64,000 bases of DNA from JANXZO01 sp964355115. Its GTDB lineage: Bacteria; Bacteroidota; Bacteroidia; Bacteroidales; FEN-979. The position numbers and the translations under genes were made by a program. Each line of letters opens with the position of its first letter. The first letter of the stretch is position 1. The stretch lies in contig CAYHCQ010000001.1 of NCBI GenBank assembly GCA_964355115.1, positions 1 through 64,000 on the forward strand. Direction: 5' to 3'. The notes under the pieces are model-generated. The model was given only the letters and a program-made list of their open reading frames with translations. It was not told the origin of the DNA and made no database searches. This document shows, piece by piece, positions 35,508-45,281 of this stretch.

Positions 35508-36020
35508 TCAGGTTCTAACCTTTTTATAGAATACCGCCAGGTATCCACTGAAAACCACAGCCATCGCAAGTTGAATAATCAACGGAGTGGCCACCAGTCC
35601 GGTATCGAGGATGGCCAGCTGGATCAGCGCGAATTTCAGGAGATAGTAGACGGCCTTACTCAGCACAATACTCAGGAAGATGGCCGGGAAGATGTATTTC
35701 ATCCGTTTGGAGAGGAGGTAGAACAGAAAGACATTCAGCGACAGTTCTGCCGCGATCAGAACCATCTTTGCAAAAACCGGGTGACCGGATATGATAAACG
35801 AAAAAAGAGGCATTGTGAGGGCAAGGAGATAGCCATTCTGCCTGTTGGTATGAACCAGCGCCAGGACCAGCATCAGCCTCATGGGTTCGATGAGGTAAAC
35901 CGGCAAGGCCAGCAGGTGCGAAAGGGTCGGAACGAGGTAGATGAATGCCAGTGCTGACAGGTCGATGAGTATGCCAGCGACAGGAATTTTTTCAATGATC
36001 GTGTGCGAAAATGCTTTCAT
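35508..36020 (-). CDS. Hypothetical membrane protein
   Basis: A 170-residue very hydrophobic protein with about five membrane helices and short loops (SLSKRMKYIF-like basic segments between them). I do not recognise a family; the size and helix number are like the substrate-binding S component of ECF transporters, but no diagnostic motif is seen. It starts 3 bases after the DUF362 gene stop and is probably co-expressed with it. Confidence 0.65.
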   Translation of the reverse strand: MKAFSHTIIEKIPVAGILIDLSALAFIYLVPTLSHLLALPVYLIEPMRLMLVLALVHTNRQNGYLLALTMPLFSFIISGHPVFAKMVLIAAELSLNVFLFYLLSKRMKYIFPAIFLSIVLSKAVYYLLKFALIQLAILDTGLVATPLIIQLAMAVVFSGYLAVFYKKVRT

Positions 36021-36023
36021 GAG

Positions 36024-38033
36024 TTACTGTTTGATGATTTTAAATTCCCTGGATGAGCCGGACCCTGATATTTGGAGCAGGTAAATTCCTGAGGTCAGGT
36101 TGTCCAGGCTGATTTGTGTGAGCGGCTGATTTTTTGTATTGCCAAGAAGCCTTGTTTTTCCTGTGATGTCGGCGAGAAGGTATTCAAACCCGTTGCAGCC
36201 CGGGTCGGCAATTCTTATCCATCTTCCTGCAGGATTGGGAAACACTGAAACATTCAGTGTTTGGGTAGTACCTGCTATCCCGGTATGCGGTTCATGGGCC
36301 TTATAAAGTTCAATCCCGCTTCCGGTTCCCAGGTTTCTGGTATATTGTTTATGCAATGAGTCGTTCCAGTGTTCGTGAACACCGAGAGAGGCAATCAATA
36401 TTCCGTCGTTGTCGGGGTCATAGATGATGCCGGGAGCCCACAACGAAGAGTCCGCCGCCTGGTGCAGGTAGTCATCAACGCCAAACCAGTTGGGACGGCT
36501 TTCGGGGATGGTTGGGCCGTTATATTCGGTACGCAGAAAGTCGTGACACACCGACTCGATGGCAACCGGATCGAGCGACATGAAAAGCGATGAACACCAA
36601 TCATTGTTAAAAGGAGGTGAAACCCATTTTTCAGGAACACCCAGTGCATCTTCCCCCGGATAAAGACCATCTACGATAATGAGAAGGTTCTTCCCGCTCA
36701 GCAGGTTGTGCATCATAATGTCGGTCTGCACGCGATAAAGACCGTATCCCAGCCGCAGTGGATCATCGGCGTTGTCGAACAACCCTTTGTGCAGATGCAT
36801 CGCCCACTCCCGCGTAAAGGATCCAAAGTGGTTCTTTGCAGCAAGCGTGATCCCGGCAGTGCTGTGGGCCTTCATGGTGGGGATGTTCACCAGGTAATCG
36901 ATCTCGTCGAAGAGGGTGAAAAGCTTGTCGGTCACGGCATCAGGCATCACGGTACCATGGTCGGAAAAGAAGACACGGTCGGTCGTGGTAACCGCGACGG
37001 GGGTTCGTCCCAAACCGATGATATTGATCTCCGGGTGAATCAGATTGTTGCCGAGCACATGCACACCGGGAAATTCGTTGTGCCACAATTCGTAAAACTC
37101 TTTGTAAATATTCCTTGCGGGGTCACCCACATAGATCATATTTTCAGGCACATTGGCCTCATTCACAAGTTGTTTCAACACGGCAAGTACAACGTAGGGG
37201 TCGGTTTCAGAGGCAAAGCTGTTGACAGCCAGATGGTCGGTGCGCCCAAGATCGGCATTGAAACGGCCAGAAGCCAGACCCCCGTAAGCGGTGGTGGCAT
37301 TTACCTTGATCAGTATTTTCTCGCCGGCCGTGTAGCCAATGTTACCATTACCGTGGTTCCGGTTGAAGTACCTGAAGATAGAATCCCATGCGCCGGCAAC
37401 ATCTGAGGCCCCGCAAAGCGCTTTTACCGATTTCAGCATCATGCTGTCGATCGTCTCGTTGCTGTTGTTTTTTGTCATGAACCAGCCGTCGTCGCCTGGA
37501 TCCATCACCCCGTTTTCATTTGAAGTATTGGTACAACTTCCGTTGGTGGCAGAAGGATCCCACATCCAGACCACCCGTCCTGGAAAAATGCCCTGAGCTG
37601 TTCCCATGGGGTCGTTGGGAGTGAAGTAATTGATCCCGGGCGCCCTTCGTGTAGCCTGGGAATCCACCGGTAACTGGATCACCGAAAAGAGGAAAAACAC
37701 CAATGCACAAACCAGGAAAAGGGAGGCAATCAGGTGCCTCGACTGTGCCGAAAAATATCGAAATCGTCTGAATGCCGCTACCGATCCGGCAACACTCAGC
37801 AGATAAATGACAAATGCCGACATGAACGGTGCAGTAGCCTGCATGCACGGGTAGCCAGCCCGGCTTGGTTTAGGAACGACCCGAATGAGAAACCAGAGGG
37901 TTGCCAGGAATCCTGTAGCAAGTAAAACCAGCTTCGGTGACATTCTGCGCTCCCTTAGCCATATGATCAGTTGCCGGAACTTTACGGGTAGTAGGCAATG
38001 TATCGGATTGTACATAACAGGATGGTTTAACAA
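36024..38033 (-). CDS. DUF362 protein with N-terminal membrane helices and T9SS-type tail
   Basis: A 669-residue protein. The first 130 residues hold about three hydrophobic helices (LVLLATGFLATLWFLIRVV, then ATAPFMSAFVIYLLSVAGSV and HLIASLFLVCALVFFLFSV). A DUF362-like domain follows (about 170-560), with ILIKVNATTAYGG, IDYLVNIPTMKAHSTAGITLAAKNHFGS and LLIIVDGLYPG as recognisable family blocks. The end (VSVFPNPAGRWIRI through SREFKIIKQ) is a type IX sorting-like domain. Helices plus a sorting domain is an unusual mix. ATG 38033 is the longest start; internal ATGs at 38015 and 37943 are also possible. Function is not known. Confidence 0.75.
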   Translation of the reverse strand: MLNHPVMYNPIHCLLPVKFRQLIIWLRERRMSPKLVLLATGFLATLWFLIRVVPKPSRAGYPCMQATAPFMSAFVIYLLSVAGSVAAFRRFRYFSAQSRHLIASLFLVCALVFFLFSVIQLPVDSQATRRAPGINYFTPNDPMGTAQGIFPGRVVWMWDPSATNGSCTNTSNENGVMDPGDDGWFMTKNNSNETIDSMMLKSVKALCGASDVAGAWDSIFRYFNRNHGNGNIGYTAGEKILIKVNATTAYGGLASGRFNADLGRTDHLAVNSFASETDPYVVLAVLKQLVNEANVPENMIYVGDPARNIYKEFYELWHNEFPGVHVLGNNLIHPEINIIGLGRTPVAVTTTDRVFFSDHGTVMPDAVTDKLFTLFDEIDYLVNIPTMKAHSTAGITLAAKNHFGSFTREWAMHLHKGLFDNADDPLRLGYGLYRVQTDIMMHNLLSGKNLLIIVDGLYPGEDALGVPEKWVSPPFNNDWCSSLFMSLDPVAIESVCHDFLRTEYNGPTIPESRPNWFGVDDYLHQAADSSLWAPGIIYDPDNDGILIASLGVHEHWNDSLHKQYTRNLGTGSGIELYKAHEPHTGIAGTTQTLNVSVFPNPAGRWIRIADPGCNGFEYLLADITGKTRLLGNTKNQPLTQISLDNLTSGIYLLQISGSGSSREFKIIKQ

Positions 38034-38075
38034 ATTTCCCTAGCTCAGAGAAGATAAAGGTACAACTATTCTTCC

Positions 38076-38083
38076 TATTTTTG
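38076..38083 (+). promoter_or_regulatory. -7 box TATTTTTG for threonine dehydrogenase
   Basis: An exact TAnnTTTG element in the context TTCCTATTTTTGC, 24 bases before ATG 38108. The same 13 bases occur upstream of tyrS. No clear -33 partner. Confidence 0.5.
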
Positions 38084-38107
38084 CTGTAAATTAAAAAACT
38101 ACACCGA

Positions 38108-39058
38108 ATGAAGGAAAAGATACTGGTTATCGGCTGCTCCGGGCAGATAGGATCGGAACTTACTCTCGAACTACGCAGAATTTATGGCGAATCCAATGTG
38201 ATCGCCACCGACATCCGTCCTGCCCCGGCTGAAGTTGCAGGTACAGGCCCTTTTGAAATCCTCGACGTGCTTGACGCCTCCAAGCTTCAGCTGATCCTCG
38301 AACATGAGAAGATCACACAGGTCTACCATCTTGCCGCCATCCTTTCCGGCAATGCCGAAAAGCGCCCGCTGGCCTCGTGGGACATCAACATGCGCAGCCT
38401 GATGAACCTGCTTGAACTGGCGCGCGAACTGAAGCTCAGCAAGATCTTCTGGCCCAGCTCCATCGCCGTTTTCGGTCCCACCACGCCGCGCATGGATACC
38501 CCGCAGTACACCATCATGGAACCAAATACCGTTTACGGAATAAGCAAACTTGCAGGCGAAAGGTGGATCGAGTATTACTACAACAAATACAAGGTTGACA
38601 CCCGCAGTCTCCGCTACCCCGGACTCATCAGCTATAAAACGGAAGCCGGCGGGGGCACAACCGACTACGCTGTGGAGATATTCTACGAAGCGATCAAACA
38701 CAAGAAATATGAATGCTTCCTAGGGCCCGACTCTGCCCTGCCGATGATGTTCATGCCCGATGCCATCAAAGCCACAATCGATGTGATGGAGGCAGACGCT
38801 TCGAAACTCTCGCTGCGCTCCAGCTACAACGTGGCAGGGATTTGCTTTACACCAAAAATCCTTGCTGCTGAGATCAAAAAGCACATTCCCGAATTCGAGA
38901 TCACATACAAACCCGATTTCCGGCAGGCGATCGCCGACTCCTGGCCGGCATGCATCAACGACGATGTAGCCAAAAAGGACTGGGGATTGAAATATGAGTA
39001 CGACCTCGATAAAATGACCCGTGTCATGCTTGAGGAGATCGGAAAGAAACTGGGGTGA
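38108..39058 (+). CDS. tdh: L-threonine 3-dehydrogenase, SDR type
   Basis: Oxidises threonine to 2-amino-3-ketobutyrate with NAD. The 316-residue protein belongs to the extended SDR (UDP-galactose-epimerase-like) form of the enzyme. Motifs: ILVIGCSGQIGSELT (NAD), FWPSSIAVFGP (catalytic Ser), TVYGISKLAGE (Tyr-Lys) and the family blocks GGGTTDYAVEIFYEA, LPMMFMPDAIKATID and PDFRQAIADSWP. These last blocks separate it from sugar epimerases. It is transcribed alone and ends 8 bases before the end of the convergent DUF2339 gene. Confidence 0.9.
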   Translation: MKEKILVIGCSGQIGSELTLELRRIYGESNVIATDIRPAPAEVAGTGPFEILDVLDASKLQLILEHEKITQVYHLAAILSGNAEKRPLASWDINMRSLMNLLELARELKLSKIFWPSSIAVFGPTTPRMDTPQYTIMEPNTVYGISKLAGERWIEYYYNKYKVDTRSLRYPGLISYKTEAGGGTTDYAVEIFYEAIKHKKYECFLGPDSALPMMFMPDAIKATIDVMEADASKLSLRSSYNVAGICFTPKILAAEIKKHIPEFEITYKPDFRQAIADSWPACINDDVAKKDWGLKYEYDLDKMTRVMLEEIGKKLG

Positions 39059-39066
39059 ATCACCAT

Positions 39067-41573
39067 TCACGATTCACGTTTCTCCTCAAAAATCACGTGT
39101 CTGAACTTGTTATATAAAAATGAGATGATGAGTAACAGGATTCCCAGCACAACAAAGACAATGGTTTTGGAGATGGTGTCGAGCGATGACAAATCGTAAA
39201 AGAAAAGCTTTAACAGGGTTGCCGCGAAGAGTACAATAGCCATGATGCGCAGGTGAAGCTTGTGCTTCCATATTCCCAGGGCGATCAGCAATAGCGCGTA
39301 TACTCCAAAAAGGATGCTCAACCCGAGTTTGTATGACTGCTCTGAATGGAAAATATCCATCCAGTTTATCAGTTCATTCCCGGCAACCGTGAGTATCACA
39401 ACATGCAGGAAAATGTCAAACTCCATTTTGAAATCCGTATCAATAAAATCCTGTCGCACGTATTTATACATGGCCACCAAAACCAGTGCCAGAAAAAGGA
39501 AGGATAGATATCTTATCCCGATATGAAAAGCCCCCCGGTAGAAAAACTCGGAAAACTCGGGATTCAGGTACGACTCCCGCAATGCCCCGATTGCAAATAG
39601 GCCTACGGTGAGCAAAACGCCTGCAGCAATGGCGTCGAAGGCGATATTGATGAGTCCCAGCAGTCCCTTCTTCAGTTTGAAAATATTTACGAAGGAGAGC
39701 AACGAAAAGAAAAACAGTGAATAAATTAATAACCAGATTGTTTCATATTGCCTGATATCCTCATTGCGATACTCTGTTCCGCCGCTCACCTCCCGCTCGA
39801 CAGTAACCATCGTATCCAGGTAGCGCTGATTCCAGAAGGTTGTTATTTCTGCATAAAAAGCGAAATAGAGCACGATCAGAAGCATACTGGGCATGATGAA
39901 GTTCATCCACTTCTGAAGGATCTCCCTTTCTGCCAGGGGAGAGATGTACTGTTTAAGGGCATTGATGATGTTTATGCAGGAAAAGGAGGCGATGAACAGC
40001 AGAGAGGTCAGGAAATTTGTGTTCAGCAGGGGAACTATATGAAGACTATCCTGAAGCTGGCCAAAATGATGGTAGGCCATTTGCCAGCCAAGAGTCAGAC
40101 TGAAAAATGCGAGTACCATGANNNNNNNNNNNNNNNNNNNNNNNNNNNNNNNNNNNNNNNNNNNNNNNNNNNNNNNNNNNNNNNNNNNNNNNNNNNNNNN
40201 NNNNNNNNNNNNNNNNNNNNNTGATGGTAGGCCATTTGCCAGCCAAGAGTCAGACTGAAAAATGCGAGTACCATGAGGGGATAGGAGAGCAACTCGTACA
40301 CGGCAGCATTCCGTGTACGCCCTATACAGAATAGAAGGGCGGCTTCAAGGCTCCAGAAAACCGGGACCCAGTTGCCATCAAGCTGTACCGGAATGGCGAT
40401 GGTGAGAAAAGTAAGAGAAAGTCCGATAAGGAAGTAATACAGGTTCCTGTCGGCCTCCTTCTTCCGGAAAACGATCAGTGTTGCCAATAGGTGAACCACG
40501 GCATTGCCAAACGTGAATAGCCCTTCGAAATTTTCTCCGTCAGGATGCTTGTAGAGAACCGAATACCCCAGTCCGTAAAAAACCGCAGCATTCGCCAGCA
40601 ACAGGATGATGTCCTCCAACCCGAACTTCTCGCTCCGTAAAAGCTTGTAGGCAAGGAAGATCACGTAGAAGGTGAAGAAGTATAGGGATATGAAAGTCCA
40701 GATAAGGGCGAAATGATCACCGGTAACATAGCCGGGTATGAACCAGCTGACAACAATGAGCCAGGTGAAGATAAAGGAGGAGTAATAGAGCGGCTTCCAG
40801 TATTTTCTGAAAGCGACAACCAGGATCCCTGCATTGATGATGGCCATATAACTGAAAAGAACTATCACCCTTCCTGAACCATCACTTAACAGAAAAGGCA
40901 CCGCATAGGCACCAACCAGGCCGATATGGGCGATCACCTGCCGGTTATAACGGATAGCAGCCGCAACGGTGAAAATGGTAAAAAGAACCATCAGGGCAAA
41001 AGTAAACCCCGCCGGAATAAGCGAATAAAAACTATAGGCGGCGTATGTGATGAAATACATGATTGCCATTGAACCACTTAACAGGACGGCACTGAAGTTC
41101 TCATACTCTTTTCGTAGGCGGAAGGCAAATCCCAGCAGGCCAAGTCCCAGCAAATATCCCAGGATGATTCTTGTCCAGGGACTGATCAGGTTATGATCAA
41201 TGGCATATTTGGCGCCTATTCCAACGCCTATCACAAGGATGGCAATACCAATCTTGTTGATTAGGTTTTCACCAATAAATTTCTCGATGTTCCGTCGGAA
41301 TATGGGCTGTTTCCTCTCCTCCAGGAAAGGTTGTTCGGTCGCTTTCATTTTTCCCGTTGCTCCATCCTCCTGTCGGAATGGTTCTGTTTTTACCGATTGT
41401 GGTATTTCTGTCGGGAATTCCGTGACAACAGGTGCAGATTCAGTTTCTGCTGCGGAAGATGAAAGGTTCGTGATCTCCTTGCGCAAAGATTCAATTTCAC
41501 TTTGAAAAACATCCTGTCGCCTCATCAGATCATCGAGCCTTTCGAGCAGATGTGCTATATGATTTTCGTCCAT
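39067..41573 (-). CDS. DUF2339 polytopic membrane protein, split by a false scaffold gap
   Basis: One gene that appears as two frames (39067-40119 and 40277-41573) because a 100-N gap and a 55-bp duplicate were placed inside it. The flanks of the gap, 40067-40121 and 40222-40276, are identical. Removing one copy and the N run restores a single frame of about 783 residues reading through VLAFFSLTLGWQMAYHHFGQ. The N-terminus is a coiled-coil (HIAHLLERLDDLMRRQDVFQ and following) with a Ser/Thr/Pro-rich linker, followed by some twenty or more helices. This is the DUF2339 layout, common in Bacteroidota; its function is unknown. Confidence 0.9.
40067..40276. repeat. 55-bp identical flanks of the second scaffold gap
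   Basis: Bases 40067-40121 and 40222-40276 are identical over 55 bp, with only N between. This is the pattern expected when two contig ends overlap but were joined by a default 100-N spacer. Confidence 0.95.
40122..40221. other. Scaffold gap of 100 N (probably negative gap)
   Basis: The default-length spacer between contig ends that overlap by 55 bp. The DUF2339 gene closes in one frame when the overlap is collapsed (100 + 55 = 155 bases removed), so no sequence is actually missing. Confidence 0.9.
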
Positions 41574-41670
41574 AGTTTTTCCATTAAAATAATTCCTTAG
41601 CTGCTAATTTACGAAATATGGCAGGCCATGTCAAATCGTTTCCATGATGACCGACTGTCTGGCCTTCATG

Positions 41671-42357
41671 TTACAGCATACTGTTCACGAGTTCGGAATA
41701 ACCACTATCCGAATCCCTGAAAATCTCCTGCTCCAGGCCGTTGAAGTCCTTCTTCTCCCTGGTGAAACTTATTTTTCCGTTGGCGAGCAGATGAATGGAG
41801 TCGCAGATGCCGGTCAGCGAGCCAAGGATATGCGAGGTCACCAGAACTGTTTTCCCCCTCTCCTTTAATCTGAGCACAATGAGGCTGAGGAGGCGTGAAG
41901 ATTCAAGATCGAGCCCGTTAAAGGGTTCGTCCAGGATCACAACCTGTTTGTCCTGCCGCAGAACTCCTGCCAGCGCAAGTTTCCGCTTCATCCCGCTTGA
42001 ATAAGTGTCGATTACCTGGTCGAGAGGAAGTCTGAATATACGGTTCCATTCATCGGTATCCGGCATATCCGGCGGGGCAGTAAACAGCCCCAGGTATTCG
42101 CGGCCGGTGATGTTGCTGTAAAAAAAGTTATCCGTTTCCATGAATGACAGGTCCCTGCGGTGCAACTGCCGTCCTTCGATTTGTATCGTTCCCCTGACCG
42201 GCTTCACGAACCCTGCCATAGTAATGAGAAGGGTTGTCTTTCCTGCACCATTCATTCCCACCAGGCCATGAACGGAATTAAGTGGAAGTGCCAGGGTGAG
42301 ACCATCAAGCACAGGATGGTCTCCATATGAAACAGCCAGGTTGTCAATATTGATCAT
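41671..42357 (-). CDS. ABC transporter ATP-binding protein
   Basis: A 228-residue ABC ATPase. Walker A is GMNGAGKTTL, the signature is SSGMKRKLALAG (a variant of LSGGQ), Walker B is VVILDEPFNGLD and the switch His is in VTSHI. I start at ATG 42357, MINIDNLAVSYG, which overlaps the upstream permease by 14 bases; the longer frame adds 13 residues from inside the permease. It is of the type used by two-gene ABC exporters whose partner is an integral membrane protein, here 42344-43291. Cargo unknown. Confidence 0.92.
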   Translation of the reverse strand: MINIDNLAVSYGDHPVLDGLTLALPLNSVHGLVGMNGAGKTTLLITMAGFVKPVRGTIQIEGRQLHRRDLSFMETDNFFYSNITGREYLGLFTAPPDMPDTDEWNRIFRLPLDQVIDTYSSGMKRKLALAGVLRQDKQVVILDEPFNGLDLESSRLLSLIVLRLKERGKTVLVTSHILGSLTGICDSIHLLANGKISFTREKKDFNGLEQEIFRDSDSGYSELVNSML

Positions 42358-43291
42358 CAAGTAGTTGTTTAAGGTTGTTGTGAGCGCCGGCCGCAAGGAA
42401 CAGGTTAAACATGGCGACCAGCAGAGCCACGGGGAGAATCACCGAGAGGAGGCAGGCCATGGAAACCAGTACATCGTGAGCACCAGAAAAGGCTGAGGGA
42501 CGGTATTGATAATACTTCAGCAGGATGGAGAACACCATAAGATTCATCAAAGCCACGAAATAGCCCATGGTAATCAACCTGTAACCGGGATTAATCAAGG
42601 CAATCACCAACATGGGTAACATAATAAGGGAAAAGCATCCAGTGTGCCATAAGATCTTGTGAAGCAGGAATTTCCATGGGTCCGGGTTGCCGGCGCAAAG
42701 CATATTCCGTGATTCGTATTCAGAATAAAAAGAGGTGAAAACCAAGGTTACCAGCAGAGCGGAAATGGCAGAAAACCCTGGATGATAAAATCCGAGAAAC
42801 CCAGGAATATAGAATAAAATCAAGGCAACCAGATTTTTACGAATTCCGCCCTGCCATTCAAACATCCCTTGCGGAATGAAGGGTAATTTTATCGACCGGC
42901 CACTACCCGTTGCCCGCAAAGGAACTATAAATGAAATTGTAATCATCAGCAGGATAAAAGCCAGGGCATGCAACCAGAGTGCCTTCGAAAGCAACAGTGC
43001 TGTAACAGGAAATGTGAAGAGAAGATACTCAGCGGCAAAAACATGCCGGGGCTGCTGCATCACCGATGCCAGGAAATGGTAGTCCTTACGCCTGCTGTGG
43101 ATCATCCAGGTGATATAGCCGACAGAAGCCGGAATAACCAGGGGCCATGGATGCACCGCGATTCGCTGCACCAGGAAAAGAATCAGCAAAGGAAGGAGTA
43201 GAACCAGCACAAACAACGCCCGGAAAATCCCTATATCCCCTGAACTGCGGTAAAGCTGCATGAATCTGAGGAGGATGATTTTCCTGACCAT
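42344..43291 (-). CDS. ABC transporter permease-like membrane protein
   Basis: A 315-residue integral membrane protein with about seven to eight helices (for example ALFVLVLLLPLLILFLVQRI and ILPVALLVAMFNLFLAAGA). No sequence signature is seen, but it overlaps the ATPase gene by 14 bases and precedes it, the standard layout for the membrane half of an exporter. It starts six bases before the MBL-fold gene stop. Confidence 0.75.
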   Translation of the reverse strand: MVRKIILLRFMQLYRSSGDIGIFRALFVLVLLLPLLILFLVQRIAVHPWPLVIPASVGYITWMIHSRRKDYHFLASVMQQPRHVFAAEYLLFTFPVTALLLSKALWLHALAFILLMITISFIVPLRATGSGRSIKLPFIPQGMFEWQGGIRKNLVALILFYIPGFLGFYHPGFSAISALLVTLVFTSFYSEYESRNMLCAGNPDPWKFLLHKILWHTGCFSLIMLPMLVIALINPGYRLITMGYFVALMNLMVFSILLKYYQYRPSAFSGAHDVLVSMACLLSVILPVALLVAMFNLFLAAGAHNNLKQLLDDQY

Positions 43292-43297
43292 GGAAAA

Positions 43298-44146
43298 TTA
43301 AACTGAGGCCAGCGGAAAAGTTTCTTTCAGCCTTATCCCTTTATCGGTTGCATGCACGGTGCAACATTCATTCTGGATGTCGTGCTCAAAAAACAGGACA
43401 TATCCCTTTTCTGCTGCCTCAGCCATGAAGGCCTCCTTTTCGGTGAGGGTGATGAGCGGCCGCGTGTCATAACTCATTACGTAAGGCAGAGGAACATGGG
43501 CCGCCGAAGGGAGCAGGTCGGCCATATAAACAACCGTCTTCTCTCCGTATCGGATAAAAGGGATCACCTGTCCGTCGGTGTGGCCGTTGAATATCCGCAC
43601 TGAAACCCCCGGAAAGAGTTCCGAATCACCCTCAATCAGGTTCAACTTTCCGGTTTCGCCAATCGGTAAAATATTCTCCTTCAGGAATGAGGCCTTTTCG
43701 CGGTTGTTCGGACTGGTGCCCCACTCCCACTGCTGACGGCTGGTATGATACGTGGCATTCTTAAACGTGGGAATATATCCCGTGCGGTCGGAATTCCAGC
43801 GGATGGCGCCCCCGGCATGATCGAAATGGAGATGGGTGAGGATAACATCAGTGATGTCGTCAGTGGTAAAACCATGCGCAGCGAGAGATTTTTCGAGGGT
43901 ATCTTCCCCGTTGAGAAAATAGTTTGATAAGAACTTCTCTGACTGCTTGTCGCCAATGCCGCAATCGATCAGTATCCGCCGGTCACCGTCAACGATGAGA
44001 AGGCAACGCATCGACCAGTTGCAAAGATTGTTTTCATCGCAGGGATAAAGTTTGCTCCACATCACCTTGGGAACAACACCAAACATGGCTCCCCCGTCGA
44101 GTTTCAGATTGCCTGTATTTATTGGAAATAATTTCATTTTTGCCAT
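43298..44146 (-). CDS. MBL-fold metallohydrolase
   Basis: A 282-residue metallo-beta-lactamase-fold hydrolase, cytoplasmic (no signal). The zinc motif is LTHLHFDHAGG (HxHxDH), with further ligands in IFNGHTDGQVIPF and VYMADLLPSAAH. The layout resembles AHL-lactonase-like or related members; the true substrate cannot be told. It lies 40 bases downstream of butyrate kinase on the same strand, separated by an 8-bp tandem repeat, so it may be read through from that operon. Confidence 0.85.
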   Translation of the reverse strand: MAKMKLFPINTGNLKLDGGAMFGVVPKVMWSKLYPCDENNLCNWSMRCLLIVDGDRRILIDCGIGDKQSEKFLSNYFLNGEDTLEKSLAAHGFTTDDITDVILTHLHFDHAGGAIRWNSDRTGYIPTFKNATYHTSRQQWEWGTSPNNREKASFLKENILPIGETGKLNLIEGDSELFPGVSVRIFNGHTDGQVIPFIRYGEKTVVYMADLLPSAAHVPLPYVMSYDTRPLITLTEKEAFMAEAAEKGYVLFFEHDIQNECCTVHATDKGIRLKETFPLASV

Positions 44147-44155
44147 TTCATCATT

Positions 44156-44186
44156 TCACCAAGTCACCAAGTCACCAAGTCACCAA
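44156..44186. repeat. 8-bp tandem repeat TCACCAAG, nearly four copies
   Basis: Almost four perfect copies of TCACCAAG between butyrate kinase and the MBL-fold gene, abutting the kinase stop. It is similar in kind to the repeats at 17427, 33817, 48708 and 52343. Confidence 0.9.
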
Positions 44187-45263
44187 TTATTTATATTCCT
44201 GCACCTCCATTTCGCCTTTCAGTACGCGGAGGGCGTTGGTGGCCATGGCCTGGATCTCGTTGTCGCCGGCATAAATGAAGATGGGTGCAAATTTTTCAAC
44301 ATGATCTATGATATACCGCACCACAAACTGACTGTGGGCCACATCACCGGTGATGAGAATGGCGTCGGCCTCGCCTTTCAGCACAGCAAACATCTCTCCA
44401 ATACTCTTCGAAACCTGGTAAGCCATTGCCTCCATGATGAGTTTCGCATGGAGATCACCTTCATGAATCCGGTATTCGATCTCATTTATATCCATAGTGC
44501 CGAGATGGGCGTTTACTCCCGCACAATGGGTGAGCAGACAAAGCATCTCGTCCAGGGACTTTTTACCGCTGTAGCACAGTTTCACGACGTCACCAAGGGG
44601 AAGTGTTCCGCTGCGAACCATCGAGAATGGGCCATCGCCTTCGAATCCCTGGTTCACATCTATAACCCTCCCCTGATAGTGGGCGCCCACGGTTGTTCCG
44701 TTTCCGATATGCGCAATGATGAGGTTCATATCCTCATACCTTTTTTTATGTGTTTCGGCATGCATCTTTCCAACTGCTTTCTGGTTAAGTGCATGGAATA
44801 TCGATTTGCGTGAAAGCTCGGGCGAACCGGTAATCCGGGCTACATCCTGCAGTTCGTCAACCACAGTAGGGTCGGCAATCATGGCGCTGGCTCCCGGAAC
44901 ATCGGCTGCAATGGCATCGGCAAGCAGTCCGGCAATATTGATGATGTCCTCTCCCACCGGACTGTACATCAGGTCGGTCTTCAGCAGTTCGTTTACGGCA
45001 ATAACTCCGGATTTGACCGGCTTGATCAATCCTCCGCGGGAAATAACGATCTTCAGTTCATCAAGCGAAAAATCATTGTTTTGCAACTCCCGCATGATGA
45101 TCTCCTTGCGGTAGTTCACCTGGTCGTAGATGGTCGGGAATGCCGCCAGATCCTTTTCCCCATGCCGGCGGTTGATCATGTAAAGGAGCTTGTAGTTCTG
45201 GTAAACGGCGATCTGGGTAAGTTGGTCTTTCGGATTGACAACCAAAATGTTAAACGGGGTCAT
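44187..45263 (-). CDS. buk: Butyrate kinase
   Basis: Forms butyrate and ATP from butyryl phosphate, or the reverse; branched acids such as isobutyrate are also used by the family. The 358-residue protein belongs to the acetokinase superfamily. Motifs: ILVVNPKDQLTQIAVYQN (N-terminal ATPase fold), VISRGGLIKPV, LIIAHIGNGTTVGAHYQGR, GFEGDGPFSMVRSGTLP and ILITGDVAHSQFVV. It lies 18 bases downstream of icmF. No phosphotransbutyrylase gene is in this window, so the acyl-phosphate step must be encoded elsewhere. Confidence 0.93.
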   Translation of the reverse strand: MTPFNILVVNPKDQLTQIAVYQNYKLLYMINRRHGEKDLAAFPTIYDQVNYRKEIIMRELQNNDFSLDELKIVISRGGLIKPVKSGVIAVNELLKTDLMYSPVGEDIINIAGLLADAIAADVPGASAMIADPTVVDELQDVARITGSPELSRKSIFHALNQKAVGKMHAETHKKRYEDMNLIIAHIGNGTTVGAHYQGRVIDVNQGFEGDGPFSMVRSGTLPLGDVVKLCYSGKKSLDEMLCLLTHCAGVNAHLGTMDINEIEYRIHEGDLHAKLIMEAMAYQVSKSIGEMFAVLKGEADAILITGDVAHSQFVVRYIIDHVEKFAPIFIYAGDNEIQAMATNALRVLKGEMEVQEYK

Positions 45264-45281
45264 ACACGGTATTTTTGAATT

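Noticed and set aside
40277..41573. Two separate DUF2339 genes at 39-41.6 kb
   Set aside because: They are halves of one gene; the 55-bp duplicate and the N run create the break.
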